Below are positions 51,872-60,895 of a stretch of DNA of 64,000 nucleotides, one piece after another. Positions within the stretch are counted from its first letter, which is position 1, and each line of letters begins with the position of its first letter. Under the pieces are notes generated by a model, which was not told where the DNA came from, searched no databases, and was given only the letters and a program-made list of their open reading frames with translations. The position numbers were made by a program, and so were the translations under genes. The DNA is taken from assembly GCA_963707125.1 (NCBI GenBank), contig CAVPOU010000001.1, forward strand, positions 1-64,000. The letters run 5' to 3'. The DNA is from CAVPDE01 sp963707125 (GTDB lineage: Bacteria > Desulfobacterota > DSM-4660 > Desulfatiglandales > HGW-15).

Positions 51872-51923
51872 GTAGGGGAGGGGTTTATCCCCTCCCGCGG
51901 GTGGGCGTAAAGCCCACCCCTAC
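51872..51923. repeat. GTAGGGG...CCCCTAC element with two inner hairpins, copy 2
   Basis: The outer GTAGGGG (51872-51878) pairs with CCCCTAC (51917-51923). Inside are AGGGG-TTTAT-CCCCT and GGGTGGGC-GTAAA-GCCCACCC. It has the same three-way plan as 19748-19833. It lies between convergent genes and could act as a terminator. Confidence 0.7.
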
Positions 51924-51960
51924 ATTAAAACCAAAGCGATCAGGACATCCAGCGCGAATC

Positions 51961-52623
51961 CTACCTGTTTCGGAGAAAGACATACGTTGCTCCTGTGCCT
52001 CCGTCGTAAGGCCTTGCCGTTGCGAAGGCCAGAACCATCTTCCGGACACGGCCACGGTTGAGCCACTGGGGCAGTCCCTCTTTCAGCACAGGCAAACTTT
52101 CAGGAGAGTTCAGGCCCCGGCCGTGCACGATGAGCACGCATCGGAGCCCGTTCCTGAAGCTCTCGAGGAGAAAATTCGTCACCTCGGTTTCCGCCTCCTG
52201 CTTGGTTAAGCCATGGAGGTCAATGTAGTCCTGTACGGGCAGCTCCCCCCGCTTAAGCTTTTTCATGAGCTTGCGGCTGAAACCCTGGACAGCGCCTTCG
52301 ATGTATTCATCACTGAAGGCAATGTCCAGTTCCACAGACCCTCTCACGAGACCCTGGAGGTGTTCCATCACCTGTCTGGATTCATCGGTCGGCGGATGGG
52401 AGGGCCTAACGCGAGAGCCCGAACCGTGGACCGACCTTCTTTTGTCATCAGGCATGGGGGTAACGCCCGACATCGCATCCAAGAAGAAGCTCATTTCGTC
52501 CTCAAGGTCATTTTTTCGGGGCGGTTCCTTCGGGGATGCCTCTGCGTGTTCCGGGGCCTGCTTTATCTTCTCCTTGAGACCCCCGAATGCCGCATTGAAA
52601 AGGTCGGTGTCTTTCTTTTTCAT
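51961..52623 (-). CDS. Smr domain protein
   Basis: A 220-residue protein. The N-terminal half is hydrophilic and probably unstructured; residues about 133-218 form a Smr domain, the nuclease domain named after the MutS2 C-terminus: DYIDLHGLTKQEAETEVTNF, VLIVHGRGLNSPESLPVLKE and the end TGATYVFLRNR. Stand-alone Smr proteins nick branched DNA or act in ribosome rescue. Confidence 0.9.
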   Translation of the reverse strand: MKKKDTDLFNAAFGGLKEKIKQAPEHAEASPKEPPRKNDLEDEMSFFLDAMSGVTPMPDDKRRSVHGSGSRVRPSHPPTDESRQVMEHLQGLVRGSVELDIAFSDEYIEGAVQGFSRKLMKKLKRGELPVQDYIDLHGLTKQEAETEVTNFLLESFRNGLRCVLIVHGRGLNSPESLPVLKEGLPQWLNRGRVRKMVLAFATARPYDGGTGATYVFLRNR

Positions 52624-52818
52624 CGGAAGCGTTTACCCCTTGAATTGCGCTTTGGTCTTCTATTATAACATGAATAGGATGATTTGGAAGTGACGACCGG
52701 AGCCGAGTGGTGCAAGGGATAAGGCGCAAGGTATAAGGCCGGAAAAGCTCCAGTGAAAGGCACTTGCAGGCCGTGCGCCGTGAACCTTACGCTGTGCACC
52801 GTTCCCCTTTGAGATCCT

Positions 52819-53463
52819 ATGCCAAGAATCGATGACTACAATCAAGCCCTGAAGCTGGCTTCAGAGAAGCTCTCGGATAAAAATCCTGACTTGGTGGCGA
52901 GCCTCTCAGGAGCGGAGATCGGACGGGACAAAGAAGGGCGAACAAGGCTGTTTCTGAACACCCTGAACCAGAAGGTGAGCATCTCTTGGCCTGATTTTGT
53001 CTTCGGGTCTGAGAAGGCTGAGGCGGAAATCCCCATTCAGCAGCAGATCCTGTATCTTCACTATCTTTACGGAGCCTGGACTTCGAGCGGGGCAAGGACC
53101 ACGGGGGATTGGATTTCTTTTCAGGAAATACCGGACGGCCGATTTTACATGGACGCGTTCCAGAGAAGAGCAAAGAATCCCATGGTCATGACCTTCGGCG
53201 AAAAACCGGAGCTTCTTCTCAAGGTCGCCACGGAAATGTACGGTGCCGTTCCTTTTAACCAGGGCGATGTTTCCGTGCTTGTGCGAGCGCTGCCTCTTGT
53301 CCCGATCGCACTGATTCTGTGGAAGGGAGATGAGGAGTTTTCGCCCGAGGGGAACATTCTTTTTGACCGGAGCATCATTGGACTTCTTTCTGCCGAAGAC
53401 ATCGCCTGGCTGTCAGGCATGGTGGTTTACCCAATGATTGGAAGAGCAAAGGCCAAAGGATGA
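52819..53463 (+). CDS. DUF3786 family protein
   Basis: A 214-residue cytosolic protein assigned to DUF3786 from the pattern LHYLYGAWTSSGARTTGDWI, SFQEIPDGRFYMDAFQRRA and LFDRSIIGLLSAEDIAWLSG. The family is frequent in sulfate reducers and methanogens, and its function is unknown; some relatives lie near corrinoid or CO dehydrogenase genes, which is not the case here. The start at 52819 is the first ATG with a complete N-terminus. Confidence 0.82.
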   Translation: MPRIDDYNQALKLASEKLSDKNPDLVASLSGAEIGRDKEGRTRLFLNTLNQKVSISWPDFVFGSEKAEAEIPIQQQILYLHYLYGAWTSSGARTTGDWISFQEIPDGRFYMDAFQRRAKNPMVMTFGEKPELLLKVATEMYGAVPFNQGDVSVLVRALPLVPIALILWKGDEEFSPEGNILFDRSIIGLLSAEDIAWLSGMVVYPMIGRAKAKG

Positions 53464-53506
53464 ATGGGGTCAAAGGCTCTGGCCTATCTGTTGTTTGTGG
53501 AGCAGT

Positions 53507-53701
53507 TGAAATTCGAAATCCGAAGCACGAAATCCGAAATGGTTCGACCAGCTCACCACCCTGAGCCACGTCGAAGGGCAATATCCAATGACCCAAATTC
53601 AAATGATCCAAACCATTGGCCGCACGGTTTTTGTTTTGAACATTGAAGTATTTGTGCTTTGAATTTGTTTCGCGCTTCGGATTTCGAGATTCGAATTTTG
53701 T
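53507..53701. repeat. composite intergenic repeat, copy 4
   Basis: In plus orientation: the GAAATCCGAAGCACGAAATC core, the nested GGTTCGACCAGCTCACCACC palindrome, CAATATCCAATGACCC words, then a mirror part with GCGCTTCGGATTTCGAGATT. Bases 53511-53591 are the exact reverse complement of 22768-22848. Confidence 0.85.
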
Positions 53702-53741
53702 AGCAGCCCGCGCAAGGGCGGATGGTATAGGAGAATAAGAT

Positions 53742-54236
53742 ATGAGCGATGAAAAGGCACTTGTTGGTGTATTGATGGGAAGCAAGTCTGATGCAGAGGT
53801 CATGAAGGGCTGCACGGACACCCTTTCTGAAATGAAGATTCCCCATGAAGTGAGAGTGCTCTCCGCGCATCGGGCTCCACAGCAGACAAGGGAGTATGCG
53901 GAAAATGCGGCCTCCCGGGGCATTCATGTCATGATTGCAGGCGCCGGTTGGGCGGCTCACCTTGCTGGAGTCATCGCCGCGCACACGACGCTGCCTGTGA
54001 TCGGCGTTCCCATCGATTCGTCGCCGCTTCAGGGTATGGATTCGCTTCTTTCCACGGTTCAAATGCCTCCCGGCATCCCTGTGGCTACGGTCTCCATCGG
54101 CAAAGGAGGAGCGACCAATGCGGCCGTGCTTGCTGCGGAGATCCTGGCGCTCAAATTCCCTGACATTGCTGAAACACTGAAAGCTTACAGGGAAGGGTTG
54201 ACCAGGAAAGCTCTGGAAACAGCAGGAAAGCTTTAA
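53742..54236 (+). CDS. purE: 5-(carboxyamino)imidazole ribonucleotide mutase
   Basis: A 164-residue class I PurE that moves the carboxyl group on the purine precursor (N5-CAIR to CAIR). VGVLMGSKSDAEVM, the catalytic SAHRAPQQT histidine, IAGAGWAAHLAGVIAAHTTL, and GVPIDSSPLQGMDSLLSTVQ are all present. purK is not adjacent. Confidence 0.95.
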   Translation: MSDEKALVGVLMGSKSDAEVMKGCTDTLSEMKIPHEVRVLSAHRAPQQTREYAENAASRGIHVMIAGAGWAAHLAGVIAAHTTLPVIGVPIDSSPLQGMDSLLSTVQMPPGIPVATVSIGKGGATNAAVLAAEILALKFPDIAETLKAYREGLTRKALETAGKL

Positions 54237-54282
54237 AGCTCCAGGGCACGCCGGATTGCCAGATTTTGATATCGCTTTCCTG

Positions 54283-54440
54283 AAATTCGAATATCGAAAT
54301 TCGAAGCACGAAACAAATCCAAAATTCGAATTTTCGAATGACCAAGACAGAAGAATTCTTCCAGGAATTGGTTTCGGTCATTTGAATTTTGGTTATTTCG
54401 CTATGGTTTCGAATTTCGTGCTTTGTATTTCGGATTTTCC
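54283..54440. repeat. composite intergenic repeat, copy 5, as a long inverted repeat
   Basis: The left arm (GAAATTCGAAGCACGAAACA) and right arm (TTTCGAATTTCGTGCTTTGT) are inverted relative to each other across about 100 bases. It directly abuts the start codon at 54443, so the leader and any ribosome site of that gene come from the repeat. Confidence 0.7.
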
Positions 54441-54442
54441 CT

Positions 54443-55072
54443 ATGTCTTCTCGTTTACTCAAGATCGATGAAAGAAATTTCAGAGAGGTGATTCAAGAAG
54501 CCGCTCAAGTGATTCATGAGGGTGGTGTTGTCGCGGTTCCCACAGAGTCTTTTTACGGTCTTGCGGTCCATGCTCTGGATGAAAAAGCGATTGAGCGCCT
54601 CTTTGCCGTGAAACGGAGGCGAGAAGACAACCCTGTTCTCATTCTGATTCCTTCGAAGGAGGGCCTGAGCAGTTATGTGACTGAGGCCTCTGAGAAGACC
54701 TGGAAACTCATGGAGCACTTCTGGCCGGGCGGTCTGACCATGGTGTTTTTTGCAGGGTCGATTCTGCCGAGGTCGCTCACCGCGGGCACCGGGAAAATAG
54801 GGGTTCGGCTCTCCAGCCATCCTGTTCCGACAGAGCTTGCAAGGGCGGTGGGGGCGCCCATCACAGGCACAAGTGCCAACCGGTCAGGTCGACCGAGTTG
54901 CTCAACAGCAGAGAAAGTGATGGAGGCCCTTGGCGAGGACATTGATCTGATTCTGGACGGCGGCAAAACCCCCGGAGGAAAAGGGTCTACCGTTCTGGAC
55001 GTTACGATAGATCCTCCTGTGGTTCTGAGGGAAGGTATCGTGTCACGCAATGAACTCAGCCTCTTTCTATAG
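54443..55072 (+). CDS. L-threonylcarbamoyladenylate synthase (Sua5/YciO/YrdC family)
   Basis: A 209-residue enzyme of tRNA t6A synthesis. GGVVAVPTESFYGLAVHALD, the KRRREDNPVLILI motif (KxR...SxxN/K), FWPGGLTMVFF, GTGKIGVRLSSHP and ITGTSANRSG are diagnostic. It has only the YrdC domain, not the Sua5 extension. The start codon sits immediately after a repeat, with no visible Shine-Dalgarno sequence. Confidence 0.92.
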   Translation: MSSRLLKIDERNFREVIQEAAQVIHEGGVVAVPTESFYGLAVHALDEKAIERLFAVKRRREDNPVLILIPSKEGLSSYVTEASEKTWKLMEHFWPGGLTMVFFAGSILPRSLTAGTGKIGVRLSSHPVPTELARAVGAPITGTSANRSGRPSCSTAEKVMEALGEDIDLILDGGKTPGGKGSTVLDVTIDPPVVLREGIVSRNELSLFL

Positions 55073-56646
55073 TGATGATTTCTGAATCAGACATAACTTC
55101 CCCTAAGCCCTTCTTGACGCTTGATCAGGTCACGATCCGGTTGAGAGATCGTTTTGTTTTCGAAGATACCTCCTGGCAGATCAAGAGCGATGAACAGTGG
55201 GCCATCATCGGACCGAACGGGGCAGGGAAATCCACCCTGGTCAAGGCGCTGGCCGGGGATTTGCCTATTGTTCGGGGCAGGGCGGTCTATCATTTCCTGG
55301 AGGACCTGGGCCTTTCCGACTCAGCCCCTGATGGTCAAGTGGCCAGAGTGGCCTTTGACACGGAAAGAGACTTCCACAGCGCCAGGTCGGGCTTTGATTC
55401 GTTCAGCTCGGAGCAGGATGGGGAAGTGACTGTTGCGGAGATCCTTCTGTGGGATTCTTCGACGGGAGAGCGGGCCGAAGAAGGTAAACTCAGGGAAATT
55501 GCGCAGAAGCTGGGGATGGAACATCTTTTGGGCAGAGCCGGCCACGTGCTCTCCAATGGAGAGGCGAAAAAAGTTCTCCTTGCTCGCGCCTTGTTGCGGT
55601 CTCCGAGTCTTTTGATCCTGGATGAACCTTTCGAGGGGTTGGATGAACGGGCCAAAATGGAGTTGAAAGAACTGATTGACTCGTTGATGACAGGACCAAT
55701 GCGAGTCATCCTGGTCACGCACCGGTTCGGAGAAATCAGCCCCAAGGTATCCCATGTTCTCTGCGTTAAAGACTGTCGGGTGATGATGCAAGGTTCGACG
55801 GAGGAAATCCTTCAGCCTGAGAAGATCTCACAGATTTTCGGAGATGGAGGTCTCAGAGAAGAAGGGAAAGGGTTTTATTTCAAGGCTCAAAAGGAAATGC
55901 AGTCCTCTGCGCCCCAGGAACTCATCAATATGAAGAACACGACGGTGCGGTATGGCGGGCAGGTTGTCCTGGATCATATTGACTGGACTGTTCGAAGAGG
56001 AGAGAACTGGGCTGTCCTTGGCCCGAACGGAGCGGGCAAATCAAAACTCCTGGAGTTGATCACGGGTGACAATGTTCAGGGGTATGCCAATGACATCCGT
56101 CTCTTCGGCCGGAAAAAGGGAAGTGGAGAGAACATCTGGGAGATCAAGGAAAAGCTCAGCATGGTTTCCGCAGAAATCCAGATGAGATATCAGAAACGCA
56201 CCCCTGCTTATGATGTGATCTGCTCCGGATTTTTCGATTCCATGGGCCTCTATCAGAGTTGCAGCGAGGAACAACACCGCGCTGTTCGGGAATGGATCGG
56301 CCTCTTGGGGATGGCGGACTTGGCACGCAAGAGATTCGACCATCTCTCGCACGGGCAACAGCGGCTCATCCTTTTAGCCAGGGCTATGGTCAAGTCTCCT
56401 CTCCTCATGATCCTGGATGAACCGTGTGACGGCCTTGATTATGCCAACCGCAGAAATATTCTGGAGTTCATTGAGTTCATAGGCAGCCAGACGGCCACGG
56501 ATCTCATCTATGTGACCCACCACAAAGACGAAATCCCTCCATGCATCACCCATGCCCTGGTCCTGGACAGAGGAAAGATTGTTGCGGTTGGACAGAAGAA
56601 GGAGATGCTCCGAAGCAAGCAATTATCTGTCAAATCTCTCTCCTGA
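55072..56646 (+). CDS. ModF-like protein with two ABC ATPase domains
   Basis: A 524-residue protein with two tandem ATPase domains and no membrane helices. Domain one has Walker A GPNGAGKST, a signature worn to LSNGEAKKVLLARAL, and Walker B LLILDEPFEGLD. Domain two has GPNGAGKSK, LSHGQQRLILLARAM and LLMILDEPCDGLDYANR. This is the layout of ModF, which is linked to molybdate in Escherichia coli, and of other soluble ABC proteins. The last residue of the second Walker A (K for T/S) is unusual. It begins at the stop of the preceding gene (GTG 55072 or ATG 55075). Confidence 0.88.
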   Translation: MMISESDITSPKPFLTLDQVTIRLRDRFVFEDTSWQIKSDEQWAIIGPNGAGKSTLVKALAGDLPIVRGRAVYHFLEDLGLSDSAPDGQVARVAFDTERDFHSARSGFDSFSSEQDGEVTVAEILLWDSSTGERAEEGKLREIAQKLGMEHLLGRAGHVLSNGEAKKVLLARALLRSPSLLILDEPFEGLDERAKMELKELIDSLMTGPMRVILVTHRFGEISPKVSHVLCVKDCRVMMQGSTEEILQPEKISQIFGDGGLREEGKGFYFKAQKEMQSSAPQELINMKNTTVRYGGQVVLDHIDWTVRRGENWAVLGPNGAGKSKLLELITGDNVQGYANDIRLFGRKKGSGENIWEIKEKLSMVSAEIQMRYQKRTPAYDVICSGFFDSMGLYQSCSEEQHRAVREWIGLLGMADLARKRFDHLSHGQQRLILLARAMVKSPLLMILDEPCDGLDYANRRNILEFIEFIGSQTATDLIYVTHHKDEIPPCITHALVLDRGKIVAVGQKKEMLRSKQLSVKSLS

Positions 56647-56949
56647 GATACCGATCCGCGCATCTGGTCAGGTACCCCATCTGGTCAGCGGGGTGAAGAC
56701 CAAGGGCTATTTTCCTGCCCAAGTCCTTGAGACAGCGCCGGACACGGCCTTCACCGACCCACGCGCCTTTGAGGGCCGCGAACGCGGCTCCACCCTTGAG
56801 CACCACCTTGGTCACGTCGAACACGTCCTTGTCGTAGTTCGAGGAGGCCTTCACATCAGCCTCGATGATGGTTCCGTTCACGTACTTCCACTTGCCCGGA
56901 CCTTCTTAGTGGTGAACTCGGCGCCCAGCTTGAAGTCGAAGCGAACGCC
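56630..56949 (-). pseudogene. ghost coding stretch of unknown protein
   Basis: Downstream of the stop of the next gene, the minus strand keeps strong coding character: GVRFDFKLGAEFTTKKVR, then after one missing base KWKYVNGTIIEADVKASSNY and DKDVFDVTKVVLKGGAAFAA, ending near 56630 inside the 3' end of the ModF-like gene. Codon use is GC-rich in third positions like the gene at 56950. It is probably the decayed C-terminus of that gene or of a neighbour. The function is unknown. Confidence 0.55.
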
Positions 56950-57954
56950 TTAGTCGAATGCGACCTGCTTGATTTTGCCGGCCTCCTTCATCCAAAACAT
57001 GGTCCCACCCAGGTCGTCCAGGTCCATGCCCGAAAGGGACACCCTCCAGGTCTGCTCCTCAGGCGCATCGCCGATTTCGATCTGGATGCGCACCAGGTTG
57101 TCCACGTAGTCCCTCCCATTGGGCTGGAAGGTGCGCCAGGCGAAGGTTTTGTCGAGCCGCCCCTGTTCCGCGAACGCCTCCATCAACTGCGGCGTAGCGA
57201 TGAACCGTTCCCCAAGCTCCAGAGTCACGCTTAAGTTTGGGAACGACGAGCCGCTGACCGAGAGCATCCGCTCGTCGCTTGTCTGCACCTGGCGCTGGGT
57301 ATATCCCGTCAGGGCTTGGATGTTCACGGAGACATTGTCGCCCGGCGCATCCATTCTGTATTCGCTATCGTCCTGCTTGTAGAGGAGCGCGCCCTCGGCT
57401 TTTGCCGTGTAGTCGAAGAGGAGGTAGCTCCTCACGAACTCCTCGCCCGTTTCGGGGATAATGCCCGTGGAGATCCTTCCGAACGCTACCTCTTCCATGT
57501 GGTTGTAAACGGTCACCTTCACCGACCAGGCCAAATAGCCAGGCGGCGTCGCGACAAGCCAGGGGTGGGCCTTGCCCTGGGCCGAGGTTATTCCAGATGA
57601 GGCCCCGGCTGCGGATTTGCCCGCCATCTGCGCTTGGAGCTTCACCACCTGGGCCGAGAGGTCCTGCATCTCGTTGGCAAGCTCCATCATGCGGTTGGGA
57701 TCATCACCCTGCGCTGCCTCCAACTTCTTCTGCATCTCCTCCATCTTCTTGGTCAGCTCTTCCATCTGGTCCTGAGCGTCCGCACTCAGGCCGGCGCTTG
57801 CCCAGAGGACGAGGAGGAGCGAGATCCAGATAACGCTTGCGCGAAAGGACCTCCAGCCCTTTTGGTCGGCCGGCCGCGACGAGTCCTTGGCCGAGGGGCA
57901 GAAGTCCTCACCCGATCCCATTTTGCCTGAAATCCAGAGATCCCTTATCCTCAT
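56950..57954 (-). CDS. secreted coiled-coil protein of unknown function
   Basis: A 334-residue protein. A signal peptide (SVIWISLLLVLWASAGLSAD, residues about 40-59) suggests that the real start is downstream of 57954, for example at MGSGEDF. A coiled coil (QMEELTKKMEEMQKKLEAAQ and onward, residues 63-112) precedes a beta-rich domain of about 200 residues that I do not recognise. It ends at TAA after KIKQVAFD. GC content is higher than in the neighbours, and the area is surrounded by decayed sequence, so it may be acquired DNA. Confidence 0.65.
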   Translation of the reverse strand: MRIRDLWISGKMGSGEDFCPSAKDSSRPADQKGWRSFRASVIWISLLLVLWASAGLSADAQDQMEELTKKMEEMQKKLEAAQGDDPNRMMELANEMQDLSAQVVKLQAQMAGKSAAGASSGITSAQGKAHPWLVATPPGYLAWSVKVTVYNHMEEVAFGRISTGIIPETGEEFVRSYLLFDYTAKAEGALLYKQDDSEYRMDAPGDNVSVNIQALTGYTQRQVQTSDERMLSVSGSSFPNLSVTLELGERFIATPQLMEAFAEQGRLDKTFAWRTFQPNGRDYVDNLVRIQIEIGDAPEEQTWRVSLSGMDLDDLGGTMFWMKEAGKIKQVAFD

Positions 57955-58057
57955 TATGTTTTGCCTTCAGATCGAATTGGGTGAGGTCGCGCGCTCACGG
58001 GCCTAGCCCCGTCCAACCAGAAGAGTGTAATTTCCATTTCAACCTTCTTCCTTTCAC

Positions 58058-58604
58058 TCATTTTGTTGGTCCTTTGACCTCCAAAGCAAATTTCTTTTCG
58101 ATTCTTTGGATCCCTGAAGGGCAACTGTCTTGCACCACAACGTGGAGGATATGATAGCCGCCCTCTTCGGGTTGTCCTTGAATAAGCCCAGAAGGCGTAA
58201 TCACAAGTCCACGCACAGATAGGTATTGACCTAATGCTTCCATGTGGGTGGCATCATCTTTGAAGCATGCACTAAAGCGAACTGGGGCGTACCCACCCGA
58301 TACCTGTAATTGGCACTTGTAGTCCCACCCGAGGCCAGTTGAAGGAAGGGGAGACGAAGTGACGAAGGCAAGTTTGCTGCAGAGGCTCTTGGTATCCATT
58401 TTGCCGGGCGGTACGCCAGGTCCTGGCTGTTTATTGTGGGTTGAAGGGGTGTAGAACATCAAAGGGTGAAGCGAGTAGTCCTTGGAGAGAGGGGGGGCTT
58501 GGCTGGGCCAGAAGGAGAAAAAGGCGGCAGCGGCCGTGGGCGTCTGTTCACGGAAGAGAGGATATCCTGGGCGGTTGGGAGCCTGTGTAGGACATGGAAA
58601 AGGT
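58058..58604 (-). pseudogene. C-terminal part of a protein with putative Ig (He_PIG-like) domain
   Basis: The C-terminus LGQYLSVRGLVITPSGLIQG, QPEEGGYHILHVVVQDSCPS and KKFALEVKG follows the G-L-x-I-x-P-x-G-x-I-x-G-x-P pattern of putative Ig domains found in surface proteins of environmental bacteria. The open frame continues upstream to 58762, but there it runs antisense-like through the transposase 3' end, so the true N-terminus with its signal peptide is missing. It was probably cut by the insertion at 58605. Confidence 0.6.
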
Positions 58605-59717
58605 TTATGGAGGTCTAGGATTGTGCATGGCCCCGTTGAGCTCACGACCGATCCGTCGGCATGTAGCTGCGATCTGTATGCGTGCTTGCTCATGGAGCGC
58701 CACCACGAACCCAATGAGTTCAAAGGGTGCAAACAGTCCATAGTAATTCCGGTAGTAAACAAGGATGTGGTTATCCGAAGGGAAAATCTGCTGGCGGATA
58801 TGGGGCAGTGTCTTTTGGTTAAGCTCCTTACGTCCCCGATGCAACAGGTAGATCTGAAGGAGGGTATAGGCCAGCATGATAAAGAGCACTTGGTTGACGA
58901 CCATGGAGAAGGCGCGAGAGGTAAAGCGGGTCAGGTCGCTAAAGCACTTGAGCTGCCGATATCGCTCCTCGGCGGAGACACGCAGGGGGTACTCTTGCTG
59001 GGGCTGGTCCGGTTTTTTTACCTGCCGGGTGTCGATTAAGAACCACAGATCCTGATGACCATCGCCATAGTGCTCTCGGTTAGCCACCACGCTAAGGGGC
59101 ACGGTGCAAGAAGACCAGCGACACAACTCTCCGATGGCGGCCGCCTCCTTTTTGATCAAGACCTTTTCGGGGGGAGACGGGGGCTGTTGGTGTTTCAGCT
59201 GAGGGAGTGTTTTCTGCCGCGCTTTCTTCCGTTTCGCAATGACCCGAGGGCGTCCTCGTGGACGATCCGACTTCTTAGTCCCTTCCTCCTGCCCTTTGCC
59301 CACCGCCTGGACAAACTCCTCCACCAAGGCATAAAGCACAGGACATTCATGGTCATTGCCCGCAACCACCCTCACGGCCACAAACAGAAAGAAATCCAAG
59401 GCGGAGTTCGTGTGAAGCAACGTCACCATCTTATAACACCTCCGCCACGGACAGCCGCTTTTCTGGTCGTCGCTCATCTTGCGGTATTGCTCTTGAGAAA
59501 GGGGATGGTCGTGCGCATCAAAGAGAAGCTTGACCGAACCCTCATAGCCTGCTTTTTTCACCTCCCCTCGATCACTGAACAGCAAAGTCCCGCCTTTGAC
59601 AGAACAAGCTCTGGTTGGAGGTTTTCCGCAAAAATGGCAATTGCTTGATATTTGGTGTTTATTTGGGTAAAAGTAAACTTGGTCTTCTGGTTGACTTCCG
59701 CAAGAAAGCGAAAGCAT
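58605..59717 (-). pseudogene. degenerate DDE (IS4-type) transposase
   Basis: The C-terminal half is a clear transposase: ANREHYGDGHQDLWFLIDTR, the EERYRQLKCFSDLTRFTSRA segment holding the catalytic glutamate, and FSMVVNQVLFIMLAYTLLQI. In the middle, after LYALVEEFVQAVGKG, the family's DRGFxxG segment with the catalytic aspartate is not found; the sequence jumps to a basic, proline-rich stretch. I therefore judge it internally deleted and inactive. No convincing terminal inverted repeats or target duplication were found. Confidence 0.7.
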
Positions 59718-59750
59718 ACCTCACAACCCTACAGGCGAAAGGAGTGCGCC

Positions 59751-60893
59751 ATGGAATTCGGTTTGTCTCGTGTCAGTGAAATGATGGTCAAGTCGGCCAG
59801 GGATTTCTGCTCCCGCGAAGTGCCTCGCATCGATGCGTACATGATGGAGCACGATGATTATCCCCAGGACCTGATGCAAACCTATGCCCGGGCCAGAATG
59901 CTGGGCCTTGTCGTTCCAAAGGAATACGGGGGCGTTGGAACTACCAACCTGAACTTCATTCTCTTGTGCGAAGAGCTGGGGCGTACAGGGTCCACCTGTT
60001 TCCTCCCCATGATGATGAACAACAGCGTCGCGGAGACCATCCAGTTCTTTGGCTCAGAGGAGGTTAAGAAAAAATTCATTCCGCCCCTCTGCGACGGGGC
60101 CGCCTGGGCCACGACGGCCTTTACAGAGCCTGGGACCGGATCAGATCCCAGAGCGCTCACTTCAACCGCTGAAGCCGATGGGGACGGGTTTGTCTTGAAC
60201 GGCACAAAGCGCTTCATCAGCATGGGCAACAAACCTGGATACGGGATCTACTACTGCAGGGATGCCTCCCTTCAGGGAGAGAAAAAAGATGTGACCGCCT
60301 TTGTGGTGGACAAGAAATCTGAAGGGTATTCGTGCTCCGGACACTATAAGATGATGGGCCTGGATGGTTCGGACACTTGCGATGTGTTTCTGAAGAATGT
60401 CCGCGTACCCAGGGAGAATATCCTGGGACAACCTGGAGATGGGTTCAGGATTTTGCTCCGATGGATTGCCGGCGAAAGGATTCAGCAGGCAGCCGGCATG
60501 GTCGGCGCCGGACAGGGGGCGTTGGACGAATCCATCAAGTACTGCAAGGAAAGAGTCGTTGGAAAGACGCCCGTCGGTTACATGCAGGGTTTTACGTGGA
60601 TGCTGGCGGAGATGAAGGCGAAGCTGGAGGCCTGTCGATTGATGGTCCTGAAAGCGGCGTGGAAATGGGATGAAGGGCAGCCTTTTGAGACGGATTCATC
60701 TGAACTAAAGGTGTTCACAACACCCACCATACAGGAAATCACCAGGATGGCCGTGCAGATCCACGGATCCTACGGTTACAGCAAGGAGTACAAGGTCGAA
60801 AGGCTGCATCGATTGGCCATGCACCAGGGAGTGGTCGCCTCAAGCCTCGAGATCAACAAAACCATTGCGGGCATGGCGCTCTTGAGGCCCTGA
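59751..60893 (+). CDS. acyl-CoA dehydrogenase
   Basis: A 380-residue standard acyl-CoA dehydrogenase. GLVVPKEYGGVGTTNLNFIL, TAFTEPGTGSDPRALTSTAE, KRFISMGNK, NVRVPRENILGQPGDGFRIL and QIHGSYGYSKEYKVERLHR follow the usual order. The start at 59751 (MEFGLSRVSEMM) has AAAGGAG 7 bases upstream; the longer frame reaches into the transposase flank. It precedes etfBA, its likely electron acceptor, by about 150 bases. Confidence 0.94.
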   Translation: MEFGLSRVSEMMVKSARDFCSREVPRIDAYMMEHDDYPQDLMQTYARARMLGLVVPKEYGGVGTTNLNFILLCEELGRTGSTCFLPMMMNNSVAETIQFFGSEEVKKKFIPPLCDGAAWATTAFTEPGTGSDPRALTSTAEADGDGFVLNGTKRFISMGNKPGYGIYYCRDASLQGEKKDVTAFVVDKKSEGYSCSGHYKMMGLDGSDTCDVFLKNVRVPRENILGQPGDGFRILLRWIAGERIQQAAGMVGAGQGALDESIKYCKERVVGKTPVGYMQGFTWMLAEMKAKLEACRLMVLKAAWKWDEGQPFETDSSELKVFTTPTIQEITRMAVQIHGSYGYSKEYKVERLHRLAMHQGVVASSLEINKTIAGMALLRP

Positions 60894-60895
60894 TC

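Noticed and set aside
52690..52815. Small RNA gene between the Smr and DUF3786 genes
   Set aside because: The sequence consists of AAGGCGCAAGG/TTACGCTGTGCACC-type dispersed repeat words and shows no promoter or terminator.
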